Shown one piece after another: positions 8,785-17,738 of a DNA stretch of 64,000 bases. Both the position numbers and the translations under genes were made by a program. The notes under the pieces are model-generated. The model saw only the letters and a list, made by a program, of their open reading frames with translations. It searched no databases and was not told the DNA's origin. The stretch comes from OMIW01 sp044235645. Its GTDB lineage: Bacteria > Bdellovibrionota_C > UBA2361 > OMIW01. The first letter of the stretch is position 1; the number at the start of each line of letters is the position of its first letter. The stretch lies in contig JBIIHQ010000005.1 in the NCBI GenBank assembly GCA_044235645.1, positions 186,001 to 250,000 of the forward strand, written 5' to 3'.

Positions 8785-9156
8785 ATGCCTATTTATGAGT
8801 ATGGATGTTCGGTTTGTGGGGTAGTGGAAGTTATCCAACGATTCAGCGATGCTCCACTTGAACAATGTCCGCAGTGTGCGGAAACAGGGACCGTCACCCC
8901 GGTGTCCCGGCTTTTGTCGGTATCTGCTTTCCACCTCAAGGGGGGAGGCTGGTACAAGACCGATTACGCTTCGGGGGGGAGTGCGGGAGTCAAGAAGGGG
9001 GCCGGTGGCGCTGGCTCGTCCGGGGGGAGCGAAAGCTCAGGGGGTGACACACCGAGCGTGACGGCTGCGCCGGGAGGCGCGGAAAACTCCTCGGGGGGGT
9101 CATCCTCTTCAGGAACCTCCGGAGGGGGTTGTGGCTCTTCGTGCGGGTGCCACTAG
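8785..9156 (+). CDS. FmdB-type zinc-ribbon protein with Gly/Ser tail
   Basis: Starts with the family signature MPIYEYGCSVCG, so ATG 8785 was preferred over GTG 8779; GGAGA lies upstream. Two CxxC pairs (residues 8/11 and about 29/32) form a putative zinc ribbon. After the core (about residue 65) the chain becomes almost entirely Gly and Ser, with Lys and Thr near its start, ending GCGSSCGCH with extra Cys and His. FmdB was first named as a regulator in methylotrophs, but most homologues have no known function. Last gene of the plus-strand run; recO converges 36 bp away. Confidence 0.85.
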   Translation: MPIYEYGCSVCGVVEVIQRFSDAPLEQCPQCAETGTVTPVSRLLSVSAFHLKGGGWYKTDYASGGSAGVKKGAGGAGSSGGSESSGGDTPSVTAAPGGAENSSGGSSSSGTSGGGCGSSCGCH

Positions 9157-9191
9157 CGATCGTAGTTTGGTATGTACGGGGTCTTCAACCC

Positions 9192-9911
9192 TTACGCGCC
9201 TGCCGATTCTCCTGCTTTGGGTCTATCTGTTCCTCTCATCTTTCGAACCATGGCGATAAGCGTGGGGGCGGACCGAAGGGCTCTTCCTCGGGCGTCCTCT
9301 ATGCTGCGTATCGCTTCGCGGAGTACCCGAGGAGTCGCAACGATCGTCGGGATGCCTCTGGGATTCCCTGAGGGGGCGCCGTTCGAGTGATGGCGGGAGG
9401 CTGAGAATCCAAAGCCCGAAAGGGTGAGGAGGGCGACCAGTCCCATCGTGACCTCACCGAAAGCAATGCGGGGGGAGGGGGCAGTATCGATTGCTGTCAG
9501 GGTGTTTTCGACGATCCCGAACAGGGAGGAGCCGTTTTCACTTTGCTCATCGAAAAGGGATAGAACAGCTTCAGCAAAAAGGTTTGCTGCGGCGAATTTA
9601 ATGAGGTCTTCCCGGAGGAAGCGGAATCCAGGTAGCCGCTCGCACTGTGCGATTGTCGGTAAACCAGACCTACCGGAGCGGAGGGTGCCGTTGGCTCGAT
9701 CGAAAAGATCAAGGGTTCGCCACGATGCGTTTCCTGGATTGCGCCGACGTGTCGGGTTGGAACCAAAGGCTCCCGGGAGACTACGAGACCCTCGGAGAAC
9801 CACCGAAAGAGTACCACCCCGCGGCTCTACCACTCGGAGCAGGGAATCGCGCTCACCGAGGGGGAGGGTGGTAAGGACGATGAAGGGAAAGGGCTGGCTG
9901 GCTGAGCTCAT
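9192..9911 (-). CDS. recO: DNA repair protein RecO
   Basis: Recombination mediator of the RecFOR pathway that helps load RecA on SSB-coated single strands. The N-terminal part resembles the OB fold of RecO (TLPLGERDSLLRVVEP), and the helical domain contains the RFLREDLIKFAAANLFAE segment typical of the family. Residues that would form the C-terminal Cys4 zinc finger of many RecO proteins are absent, which is common in proteobacteria. Length 239 aa. It is alone on this strand between fmdB-like and grpE. Confidence 0.83.
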   Translation of the reverse strand: MSSASQPFPFIVLTTLPLGERDSLLRVVEPRGGTLSVVLRGSRSLPGAFGSNPTRRRNPGNASWRTLDLFDRANGTLRSGRSGLPTIAQCERLPGFRFLREDLIKFAAANLFAEAVLSLFDEQSENGSSLFGIVENTLTAIDTAPSPRIAFGEVTMGLVALLTLSGFGFSASRHHSNGAPSGNPRGIPTIVATPRVLREAIRSIEDARGRALRSAPTLIAMVRKMRGTDRPKAGESAGA

Positions 9912-10202
9912 GATTGTGCGAGTGTGGCGCGATTCCGCGGGTGTACTAAGCCGGGTGTACTGTCCGCGGGTACTGCGCTGCGAGTGGACTAATCTCCCAG
10001 AAATACCCTTTTTATGGGTTATTTCATGGGATCAATCACGAATTCCGTGGGTGGACGGGCGATAACCTTCGCTCTTCGATTGTATCCCGGAATAACTCGG
10101 CATACGATAGGGGCCTTCGGCGTTTTCAAGAGGGGCGAGTAGTTAAGGAATCGCCACTCTGTTAACAGACGAAGGACGGTTGGGTGGTAGTGTAGGAAAA
10201 GG
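9912..10202. other. Divergent intergenic region recO-grpE
   Basis: About 290 bp between the divergent recO and grpE starts. It should carry promoters for both. No CIRCE element (TTAGCACTC-N9-GAGTGCTAA) is present, and no clear sigma-32-type CTTGAA/CCCCAT pair was found near grpE, so the heat-shock control of this operon is not evident from sequence. Confidence 0.5.
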
Positions 10203-10823
10203 GTGATTGAGATGGTAGGCGAAGATGCGACCTCGGGCGATGAAGCAGTGAGGGAAGCTCAAACAGAAGAGGTCTCCGAGGAGAGTATTGGAATGTCCAA
10301 TGAGCAGGGCTCGGATGAAAGAGTTGTTGAAGCTGAAAACGGGGATGTCCATCTTCTTGAGGAGCTCGTTCGTCTTCGTCACGAGGCGGATGAGGCGCGG
10401 GAGCGACACGTTCGCCTCCTTGCAGAGTTTGATAATTTTCGGCGACGGTCGATGCGGGAGCGGTCAGAGCTGGTGAAGTATCAGGGAGAACAGATCGTTC
10501 TCGACCTCCTGGATGTCATCGACAATGTCGAGCGGGCGATGGAGTACGTAGATGGCGACCCCGGACAGTTCCGAGGAGGGGTAGAACTCATTTTTCGTAA
10601 CTTTCAGGATTTGCTAGAGAAGTGGGGGGTTCGCCTCGAAACCGCGATTGGAAAGCAGTTTAATCCATCGTACCAGTCAGCCCTCAGTATCGTTCCGAGT
10701 CCTGACTCAGAGCCGGGCACTGTTGTTAATGAGCTAAAAAAAGCTGCTTTTTATAAGGATAAACTAATTCGGGTTGGGGAGGTCGTAGTTGCCGGTCAGA
10801 GCGGCTCTCAGCAAGAGGTTTAA
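10203..10823 (+). CDS. grpE: Nucleotide exchange factor GrpE
   Basis: Releases ADP from DnaK. A long acidic N-terminal region (residues 1-55) leads into the coiled-coil helix (about 55-100, including EFDNFRRRSMRER) and then the compact beta domain (LEKWGVR, GKQFNPSYQSAL, VVNELKKAAFYKDKLIR), all typical. GTG 10203 has AGGA six bases upstream; ATG 10212 is a possible alternative. The gene is first in a grpE-dnaK-dnaJ order; no hrcA repressor gene is present upstream. Confidence 0.94.
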   Translation: MIEMVGEDATSGDEAVREAQTEEVSEESIGMSNEQGSDERVVEAENGDVHLLEELVRLRHEADEARERHVRLLAEFDNFRRRSMRERSELVKYQGEQIVLDLLDVIDNVERAMEYVDGDPGQFRGGVELIFRNFQDLLEKWGVRLETAIGKQFNPSYQSALSIVPSPDSEPGTVVNELKKAAFYKDKLIRVGEVVVAGQSGSQQEV

Positions 10824-10847
10824 AGAAAACGAATTTCCTTGAAGTTT

Positions 10848-10884
10848 CTCTCGGTGGTGATTACTAAATCGGTGTCCCCGAGAG
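10848..10884 (+). promoter_or_regulatory. Hairpin in the grpE-dnaK spacer
   Basis: CTCTCGG (10848-10854) pairs with CCGAGAG (10878-10884) around a 23-base loop. A weak promoter-like pair overlaps it (TTGAAG 10839-10844, TACTAA 10862-10867, 17-bp spacer). No T-run follows, so it is not an intrinsic terminator. It may be an operator-like or processing structure that adjusts DnaK level; this is inference. Confidence 0.35.
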
Positions 10885-10938
10885 TAAGACTAAAAAAGGG
10901 CAGATTAGGAAAGAAATACGAAGAGGGAACGATAAATC

Positions 10939-12840
10939 ATGGGAAAGACAATAGGTATTGATTTAGGAACAACGAACTCATGTGTCGCGATCATGGAGGG
11001 CGGGAAGCCCACCGTTATCGCTAACTCCGAAGGGGCGCGAACGACTCCCTCGGTGGTGGCTGTCAACAAAGCGGGTGAGCGATTGGTCGGAACCGTCGCG
11101 AAGCGTCAGGGTGTTACCAATCCAAAAAACACCATTTTCGCTGTAAAGCGGTTGATAGGCCGAAAGGAGACGGCGGAAGAGGTGAGACGTGCTCAGTCTG
11201 TGCTGCCTTATGAGGTGGTGGGTTCGCCAAATGGCGATGCCTGGGTTCGGCTCAACGAAGAGGCCAAGAGCCCCCAAGAAATTTCGGCGATGATCCTCTC
11301 GAAGATGAAGCAGACTGCGGAGGATTATCTAGGAGATACGGTGACCGATGCAGTTATTACCGTCCCCGCCTACTTCAACGATGCCCAACGTCAAGCGACC
11401 AAGGATGCGGGCAAGATCGCTGGCCTGAACGTGTCGCGGATTATCAACGAGCCAACAGCGGCAGCGCTTGCCTACGGGATCGACAAAAAACAAGAGAAGA
11501 TCATCGCAGTATTCGACCTCGGAGGTGGGACGTTCGATATCTCGGTGCTCGAGCTTGGTGATGGAGTGTTCGAAGTGAAGGCAACCAACGGGGATACCTA
11601 CCTCGGGGGAGAGGACTTCGATCACGTTCTTGTTGAGTTTTTGGCGGATGAATTCAAGCGAGAGCAGGGCATTGACCTAAAGAAGGATACGATAGCGTTG
11701 CAGCGGCTCAAAGAGGCTGCTGAGAACGCGAAGCACGAGCTATCGTCGAAAGTAGAGGTGCAGGTTAGCCTTCCCTTCATCACGGCGGACGCCTCGGGGC
11801 CAAAACACCTTGATGTACGCATTACACGCGCACGATTTGAGCAGCTCTGCGAGCGACTTCTCGCCCGATTGACGGCTCCCTGTGAAACTGCAATTCGGGA
11901 TGCAGGGATTTCTGTGAGTCAAATCGACGAGGTCATTCTTGTCGGAGGGATGACGAGAATGCCTGCAGTTCAGCAGAGAGTCAAAGAGATATTCGGGCGC
12001 GAGCCATCGCGGGGAGTGAATCCTGATGAGGCGGTGGCTATCGGGGCGGCGATCCAGGGGGGAGTGCTGGAAGGGGATGTGAAGGACGTTCTTCTTCTCG
12101 ACGTGACTCCACTCAGTCTTGGAATCGAAACCCTTGGGGGTGTCTTTACCAAGCTCATTGAAAAGAATACGACGATCCCGACGAAAAAGTCGCAGGTCTT
12201 CTCAACGGCAGCTGACAATCAGCCCGCAGTGTCCATTCATGTGCTGCAGGGTGAGCGAGAGATGGCCGCTGATAATAAGACCCTCGGTCGGTTCGATCTG
12301 ATGGGTATTCCGCCAGCACCGCGGGGCTTGCCTCAAATTGAAGTTACCTTCGATATTGACACGAACGGGATAGTCAATGTGGCTGCGAAGGATCTCGGCT
12401 CGGGTAAAGAGCAGGCTATCAAGATTACCGCTAGCTCAGGGCTTTCCGATGAGGAGATTCAGCGAATGGTTCGGGATGCCGAAACCCATGCTGAAGACGA
12501 CAAGAAGCGCAAGGAACTGGTCGAGAAGCGGAATAACCTCGATGGCTTGATGTACAGCACAGGAAAGGCCCTCAGTGAACTTGGTGACAAGGTCGATAGC
12601 GAGGAACGGCTTGCCGTTGAACGGGCGATCGAGGCGTCGAAAAAGGCACTCGAGAGCGACGACCCACGGGTGATTGAAACCGCTCACGAGGAGCTTATGA
12701 AGATTAGTCACCGACTCTCTGAAGAGGTCTACAAAAAGGCCGCTGAACAGAGTGCCAAGGGGGGCGAGTCCGAGAGTAGTGCCGGATCTGCAGGAGATGA
12801 TGTCGTCGATGCAGACTTCGAAGAGGTCAAGGATAAGTGA
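10939..12840 (+). CDS. dnaK: Chaperone DnaK (Hsp70)
   Basis: ATP-driven chaperone, 633 aa, full length. The N-terminal ATPase begins with GIDLGTTNSCVAIMEGG and contains IINEPTAAALAYG and DLGGGTFDISVLE; the linker DVLLLDVTPLSLGIET leads into the substrate-binding beta sandwich. The lid ends with a Gly/Ser-rich stretch and DVVDADFEEVKDK, the conserved tail that helps contact GrpE and clients. Co-encoded with grpE before and dnaJ after, so the complete cycle is in one operon. Confidence 0.98.
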   Translation: MGKTIGIDLGTTNSCVAIMEGGKPTVIANSEGARTTPSVVAVNKAGERLVGTVAKRQGVTNPKNTIFAVKRLIGRKETAEEVRRAQSVLPYEVVGSPNGDAWVRLNEEAKSPQEISAMILSKMKQTAEDYLGDTVTDAVITVPAYFNDAQRQATKDAGKIAGLNVSRIINEPTAAALAYGIDKKQEKIIAVFDLGGGTFDISVLELGDGVFEVKATNGDTYLGGEDFDHVLVEFLADEFKREQGIDLKKDTIALQRLKEAAENAKHELSSKVEVQVSLPFITADASGPKHLDVRITRARFEQLCERLLARLTAPCETAIRDAGISVSQIDEVILVGGMTRMPAVQQRVKEIFGREPSRGVNPDEAVAIGAAIQGGVLEGDVKDVLLLDVTPLSLGIETLGGVFTKLIEKNTTIPTKKSQVFSTAADNQPAVSIHVLQGEREMAADNKTLGRFDLMGIPPAPRGLPQIEVTFDIDTNGIVNVAAKDLGSGKEQAIKITASSGLSDEEIQRMVRDAETHAEDDKKRKELVEKRNNLDGLMYSTGKALSELGDKVDSEERLAVERAIEASKKALESDDPRVIETAHEELMKISHRLSEEVYKKAAEQSAKGGESESSAGSAGDDVVDADFEEVKDK

Positions 12841-12846
12841 GGGAGG

Positions 12847-12983
12847 CTTTGCGAGGAGCGTAGCTGTTCGCAAAGAGACTGGGGGATCAGTCCCCGAGAA
12901 AATCCTCTGGAATGGGGAGGGAGGCACATTGCAGAGATGGGCCTCCCTGTTGTCCTGAGGAGCGACGCGCAAGCTTTGCGTCG
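12847..12983 (+). promoter_or_regulatory. Four stem-loops between dnaK and dnaJ
   Basis: The 168-bp intercistronic gap contains four separate inverted repeats: CTTTGCGA 12847-12854 with TCGCAAAG 12868-12875; GGGGA 12882-12886 with TCCCC 12891-12895; AGGGAGGC 12918-12925 with GCCTCCCT 12941-12948; CGACGC 12963-12968 with GCGTCG 12978-12983. None is followed by a T-run. Such arrays often stabilise or mark processing of the upstream message, which would keep DnaK in excess over DnaJ; this role is inferred. Confidence 0.5.
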
Positions 12984-13008
12984 GTAATCTATCAACAAGG
13001 TAAGCACG

Positions 13009-14151
13009 GTGACGAAAGGGTCGGCGAAAAGAGATTGCTACGAGGTGTTAGGGGTCAGCAAGACTGCCTCCGCCGACGAGATCAAACGTGCGTATCGCAA
13101 GAAAGCTCGGGAATCACATCCCGATACGAATCCCGATGATCCAACGGCGCCGGATCGGTTTCGGGAGGCTGAAGAGGCGTATTCGATTCTGAGCGATAAA
13201 GAGAAACGACAGGCATACGATCAATTCGGACACGCCGCCTTCCAACAGGGAGGAATGGGGGGCCCTGGAGGGGGCTTCGGAGGTGCTGAGGGCTTTGAGG
13301 ATGTGTTTTCTGATATCTTCAGTACCTTTTTCGGGGGTGGTGGAGCCCAGCAAGGGGGGAAGCGAACCCGTGGGCGTGCGGGCAGGGATCTCAGATATGA
13401 TCTCGAGGTGACCTTTGAGGAAGCGGCTTTCGGGGTAGAGAGAGTTATTGAGGTAATGCGCAGAGCGGCGTGTACTGGCTGTGGGGGGAATGGGGCCCAG
13501 AAGGGGTCGAGCCCCGAGAGCTGTCAGCACTGTGGGGGCCAAGGGCAGGTCCGAACTCAGCAGGGCTTTTTCACCGTTAGTCGTCCTTGTCCTGTCTGTT
13601 CGGGGAGCGGAAAAGTAGTTAAGAGTCCATGTACCGAATGTAACGGTCAAGGCCTCAAAATGCGTCAAAGTAAGATCAATGTCCGGGTTCCTGCGGGAAT
13701 CGACGAGGGGCAGCGACTCAAGCTTCGGGGTGAGGGTGAGGCGGGTACTGAGGGAGCTCCGGCAGGGGATCTCTATGTCCAGATCAACATCAAAGAGCAC
13801 AAAATTTTTCGTCGTGAAGAGCACGAGGTTATTTGTGATTCCGTGATACCGTACGCGACCGCTGTATTGGGTGGAGAGATTGAGGTGCCAACCCTCGATG
13901 GAAAAATTAATCTCAAAATTCCCGCCGGTACACCGTCGGGCAAAGTATTTCGGCTTCGAGAAAAGGGGATCGTTGTCCTTGGTACCAATCGGCGCGGCGA
14001 TCAACATGTGCGAGTAATGGTGGAGGTGCCGAAGCGACTTTCAGAAAAACGGCGTAAGCTTCTGGAACAGCTCGCTGAACTCGATAAGGAAGAGGGAGAG
14101 TCGGCGGGTCGCAGCGGCATCTTCGATGGAATAAAAAATTTCTTTACCTGA
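13009..14151 (+). CDS. dnaJ: Chaperone DnaJ (Hsp40)
   Basis: Co-chaperone that delivers clients to DnaK and stimulates its ATPase. The J domain has the essential HPD at residues 37-39. A Gly/Phe-rich linker follows (about 78-115), then four CxxCxGxG zinc-binding repeats (first Cys 155, last repeat from Cys 208) and the C-terminal client-binding domains. Length 380 aa is typical of type I DnaJ. The start is GTG 13009. The gene converges with the ABC permease 45 bp downstream without an obvious strong terminator. Confidence 0.97.
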   Translation: MTKGSAKRDCYEVLGVSKTASADEIKRAYRKKARESHPDTNPDDPTAPDRFREAEEAYSILSDKEKRQAYDQFGHAAFQQGGMGGPGGGFGGAEGFEDVFSDIFSTFFGGGGAQQGGKRTRGRAGRDLRYDLEVTFEEAAFGVERVIEVMRRAACTGCGGNGAQKGSSPESCQHCGGQGQVRTQQGFFTVSRPCPVCSGSGKVVKSPCTECNGQGLKMRQSKINVRVPAGIDEGQRLKLRGEGEAGTEGAPAGDLYVQINIKEHKIFRREEHEVICDSVIPYATAVLGGEIEVPTLDGKINLKIPAGTPSGKVFRLREKGIVVLGTNRRGDQHVRVMVEVPKRLSEKRRKLLEQLAELDKEEGESAGRSGIFDGIKNFFT

Positions 14152-14195
14152 TCTAAAGCTCCGACTAATCGGCAAAGAGTTGCAAGCGGGGGGGG

Positions 14196-15920
14196 TCAAC
14201 GCCCTCTTATCAGTCGCGCGGCCCCTAATAGCAACGCACTGACTACCATCACAACCACACCTAACGCCGAGGCTATTTCAATTCCATCAGGTCGAGCGGT
14301 CAGGGCATACAGGACCTTTGCAATCGGATAAAACCTCTCTTCGCGAGCCAGGATCAGACTGTCACTGACCTCAACCATCGCAAATGCAAAGCAGAGGATC
14401 GCGCCAGTTGCGATATATCGACTGAGGAGCGGTATCGTGATGTGGCGTGCGATGGAAAGGGGGCGCGCACCTACAGATCGAGCGGCTTCCTCATAGGTGG
14501 CAGAGGTCTCGGCGAGTCCTGCAGTGACGATACGCACCATGAAGGGGAGTCGTCGAATTGTATATGCGATCGCGAGCAGCGGCAGGGGATTGATTCCGGA
14601 GTCCAGTACGGTGCCTGAGAATGCCCCCAAATATCCGAATGCGAAGAGCATACCCGGGATCGCGAGGGGTGAGAGGGCGACGAGTGAGAGGAGATGTTTC
14701 CCAGGAAGTGGCGATCGAACTACTAACCACGCAACCCCAAAGCCGAGAATGATAACACCCAGAGAGCTCACGAGAGCAAGCCCAAGGCTTGTGCGAAGTC
14801 CAACGAGGGTAAGAGGATGAGAAAATACTATATAAAGGTGGTCAAGGGTGAACGATGTGGGGAGAGCGGTGAAAAACCACCGATCAGCGATGGCGATCAA
14901 AAGGATTCCAAGGTGAGGAACGATTGAGAGTGTGGTGATGAGGGCGAGGGGCCCGATCGCTCCGACAAGTCGCCACCCGGTGAGTGGGCACCGGGGCAGA
15001 GCTGCCCCTTCACGAACTGAACGCTCTGCAGCGTGCTGTCGTGTAAAAAAGTCACTAATAGCAAAGAGGCCAAGGCTTACAGCTGCAACGACAAAAACAA
15101 GGGCATATCCGACGGCATTTTCGTGCAGATCGGTCAACATATTGAAGATCTGCACCGGCAGAACCGAGCGATATTCAAAAAGGAGAGGTGTGCCCAGGTC
15201 AGTGAAGCTCGAGACGAATACGAGGGTGGTCCCAGAGATGATCGTCGGGAGTGCAAGCGGGAGGGTAATATGGATGAGTCGCGAGGAAGCAGACGCACCG
15301 ACGCTGCGTGCTGCTTCGTGGAGACTCAACGGTTGCTGCTCAAATGAGCTGATAAGTTGGGCGACGATGATAGGGTAATAGTGAAGCACCTGAAGGACGC
15401 CCACCGCAGTGGCACTCCCCGTGGGTAACCAGTCTATTGGATGAGATATACATCCGAGGTGCATAAGAAACAAATTCAAGCTGCCAAAACGCCCCAATAG
15501 CTGACGGAGGCCAATAACCCCGATAAATGGCGGGAGAAGAAGCGGGACGGCGAGGAGGAGGAGGACCAGTCGGCGCCCAGGAAAATCTTTGTAAGCAAGA
15601 AGCAGCGCAACGGGTATTGCAACGAGGGTGGTTAGGATTGATACCGAGAGAGCCAATCCGAGTGAGTTAAACGCGATCTGAGCAATATATGGGTCCTCAA
15701 GGAGCGCAAGCATCGGACCTATGCTGAGCCTTCCGTCGCTGATAATGGCGTTTTTAGCGATTGAGAGGAGGGGGTACACCAGAAACAGTAAGAGGATGGT
15801 CCAGATGATTAATCCGGTGAGCCACAGGCGAGGATAGATATATCGCTTGGGAAGAGGACTCATGTTGTCACGTCCCGAAAAGGTAGCTGGTGCAGGTCGA
15901 ATAGAGAGCGATCCATTCAT
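14196..15920 (-). CDS. ABC importer permease, Fe3+/thiamine type (fused double permease)
   Basis: A single 574-aa chain with two BPD-type permease halves, as in FbpB/SfuB and ThiP. About twelve hydrophobic segments are visible. Each half carries an EAA loop for docking the ATPase: EAARSVGASASSRLIHITLP and EEAARSVGARPLSIARHITI. The adjacent ATPase gene ends 29 bp upstream of this start. The closest families import ferric iron, thiamine or small organic anions; the substrate cannot be set from the sequence. No periplasmic binding protein gene is present beside it. Confidence 0.88.
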   Translation of the reverse strand: MNGSLSIRPAPATFSGRDNMSPLPKRYIYPRLWLTGLIIWTILLLFLVYPLLSIAKNAIISDGRLSIGPMLALLEDPYIAQIAFNSLGLALSVSILTTLVAIPVALLLAYKDFPGRRLVLLLLAVPLLLPPFIGVIGLRQLLGRFGSLNLFLMHLGCISHPIDWLPTGSATAVGVLQVLHYYPIIVAQLISSFEQQPLSLHEAARSVGASASSRLIHITLPLALPTIISGTTLVFVSSFTDLGTPLLFEYRSVLPVQIFNMLTDLHENAVGYALVFVVAAVSLGLFAISDFFTRQHAAERSVREGAALPRCPLTGWRLVGAIGPLALITTLSIVPHLGILLIAIADRWFFTALPTSFTLDHLYIVFSHPLTLVGLRTSLGLALVSSLGVIILGFGVAWLVVRSPLPGKHLLSLVALSPLAIPGMLFAFGYLGAFSGTVLDSGINPLPLLAIAYTIRRLPFMVRIVTAGLAETSATYEEAARSVGARPLSIARHITIPLLSRYIATGAILCFAFAMVEVSDSLILAREERFYPIAKVLYALTARPDGIEIASALGVVVMVVSALLLGAARLIRGR

Positions 15921-15949
15921 AGGGTGAGGCTCCTTTCGGTAAGGGTAAA

Positions 15950-17053
15950 TTAGCCGCCTAACCGTCCACTATTCTCGATAATCTCGGCGATATCAGCGGG
16001 CTGATAGCTCACCTCAATCGTCATGCCGGGCTGGAGTAGGGTGGTTCGACACGAGGGGATCGCCACGGTGATCGTCTGAGAGGGAGTGCATCGAATAACG
16101 ATGTGGGTAACGGGTCCAGTAAAGGTGATCGCCTCGATGCACCCCGAGATGCGGTACTCACTGGCGCTCGGAAAACTGAAATAATGAGGACGAAGCACGA
16201 ATCGTCCTGGGGCTTTCGCGGACAACCGATGAGTCGATCCGGTCTCATCCGGTAAGATAATCAAAGGTGCTCCATTCTGTGTATCCTCCAACAGCACCGC
16301 CCACTTTTGTTGGTGGCGGATTACCGTGCCCTCGATTATCGATGCCTCACCCATAAATCGGGCGACAAACTCATTGCGAGGTCGGTGAAAGAGCGCACGG
16401 GGTACACCAGACTGCTCCACTCGGCCCTGATTCAGGAGCGCTATTTCATCCGCCATTGAGAGCGCCTCTTCAATATCGTGGGTGACATAAATCATTGTGG
16501 TGGGGAGGGTGTGGTGGAGGGTCAGTAGCTGCTCGCGGATGTCGTGCCTCAGGTGAGGGTCAAGATTTGAGAGCGGTTCATCAAAGAGGAGGACCGCGGG
16601 TTTGAGCGCAAGTGCTCGGGCGAGCGCAACCCGCTGCTGTTGACCACCTGAGAGTTCGCTCGGCATCCGATGGGCGAGGGGAACAAGGTGGGTGAGAGTG
16701 AGAGCGTGGTCTATCCGGGAGGCGATCTCCCCGCGATCCATCCGCCGTTGTGTCAGCCCAAACCGAATATTTTCGAGAACGCTCATGTGTGGCCAGAGAG
16801 CGTATTGCTGAAACACAATACCAACATTTCTATCTTCCACCGGAATTTGACTCACCTCGCGGGAGTCGAACCATATCTCCCCCGATGTTGGGGAATCGAG
16901 CCCACTTATTAATCGAAGAAGAGTGGTCTTTCCGCAGCCCGACGGGCCAAGCAGAAAGAAGAGACTCCCACTTGGGATAGTCAGTGAAACATCATCTACA
17001 GCGGTGGTGCTTCCAAAATAGCGGCAAACGTGGTTGAGTGAGATCGTAGTCAT
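15950..17053 (-). CDS. ABC importer ATPase, FbpC/PotA type
   Basis: ATPase that energises the downstream double permease. It has Walker A GPSGCGKTT (about residues 34-42), the Q-loop QQYALWPHMSV, the signature LSGGQQQRVALARAL, Walker B VLLFDEPLSNLD and the H-loop YVTHDIEEAL. The C-terminal third (about 240-367) is an OB-type TOBE regulatory domain, as in Fe3+, spermidine and sulfate importers. It is the first gene of a two-gene minus-strand operon, divergent from usp. Confidence 0.9.
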   Translation of the reverse strand: MTTISLNHVCRYFGSTTAVDDVSLTIPSGSLFFLLGPSGCGKTTLLRLISGLDSPTSGEIWFDSREVSQIPVEDRNVGIVFQQYALWPHMSVLENIRFGLTQRRMDRGEIASRIDHALTLTHLVPLAHRMPSELSGGQQQRVALARALALKPAVLLFDEPLSNLDPHLRHDIREQLLTLHHTLPTTMIYVTHDIEEALSMADEIALLNQGRVEQSGVPRALFHRPRNEFVARFMGEASIIEGTVIRHQQKWAVLLEDTQNGAPLIILPDETGSTHRLSAKAPGRFVLRPHYFSFPSASEYRISGCIEAITFTGPVTHIVIRCTPSQTITVAIPSCRTTLLQPGMTIEVSYQPADIAEIIENSGRLGG

Positions 17054-17267
17054 GGGCGTGGTAGCGGAAGTTTTGTCTCAGAGCAGGGAGTGCTCTCATG
17101 AAGAGTTGTCTGAAGGGGGAGTTGGCTGAAGTTAAAAGTTTTCGGAGAGGAAGTAGCTGAGAAAGAACATTTCTGGTGATGAAGCGTGGACAGCATGCCA
17201 CGGCCAGGTGAATTAGTTCAATCAGAATATCATCCCGCAAGTCATCACCACATACGAGGGAGGATAT

Positions 17268-17738
17268 ATGAACTTCAACAATATCATCGTAACAACCGAT
17301 TTTTCGGAAGCATCAGAGGCTGCATTCGACATTGCGGCTTATGAGGCGAAGAATAGTGGCTCGCGGGTAACGCTCCTCGCGGTTGTGCAGGACTGGGTCG
17401 TTCCACCAGAGCTTTACTCCTCGATCTCTTATCCCGAGAAGATCAATGAATATCGGGAGACAATTCGGGGTGACGCTAAAGAGCGTTTGAAGGAGATGTT
17501 GGGGAAGTTTCACGGACAGAAGGTCCATCCTGTCGTTATCATATCATCTCGGTCAGTTCCCAAGGAGATAGCTGAGTATGCGAGGACGGAGCATGCTGAC
17601 CTTATTGTGATGGCAAGCCGCGGCAAAGGGGTGCTTGAGCATATGTTTATGGGGAGTGTGCTCCAGAAGTTACTTTCAATAGCTCCGTGTCCGGTATTGG
17701 TGGTGCCGGTAAATAAGGGGGAAAAGAGTGCTGATTAG
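17268..17738 (+). CDS. Universal stress protein, UspA family
   Basis: Single-domain 156-aa Usp. The N-terminal IIVTTDFSEASEAAFDIA and the C-terminal nucleotide loop MASRGKGVLEHMFMGSVLQKL fit the ATP-binding subclass (G-2x-G-9x-G-S). A GGGAGG ribosome binding site precedes ATG 17268. It overlaps menA by 11 bp, so the two are probably co-transcribed. Exact stress role unknown. Confidence 0.92.
   Translation: MNFNNIIVTTDFSEASEAAFDIAAYEAKNSGSRVTLLAVVQDWVVPPELYSSISYPEKINEYRETIRGDAKERLKEMLGKFHGQKVHPVVIISSRSVPKEIAEYARTEHADLIVMASRGKGVLEHMFMGSVLQKLLSIAPCPVLVVPVNKGEKSAD

Noticed and set aside
9424..10065. 213-aa plus-strand frame antisense to recO
   Set aside because: RecO is identifiable on the opposite strand, and this Arg-rich frame is the usual shadow of a GC-rich gene.
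10100..10203. Possible CIRCE element before grpE
   Set aside because: No TTAGCACTC/GAGTGCTAA pair is present.
16860..16900. Minus-strand tRNA-like patterns (GGAGTCGAACC, GGAATCGAGCC)
   Set aside because: Both are within the coding sequence of the ABC ATPase and do not fold as a cloverleaf.
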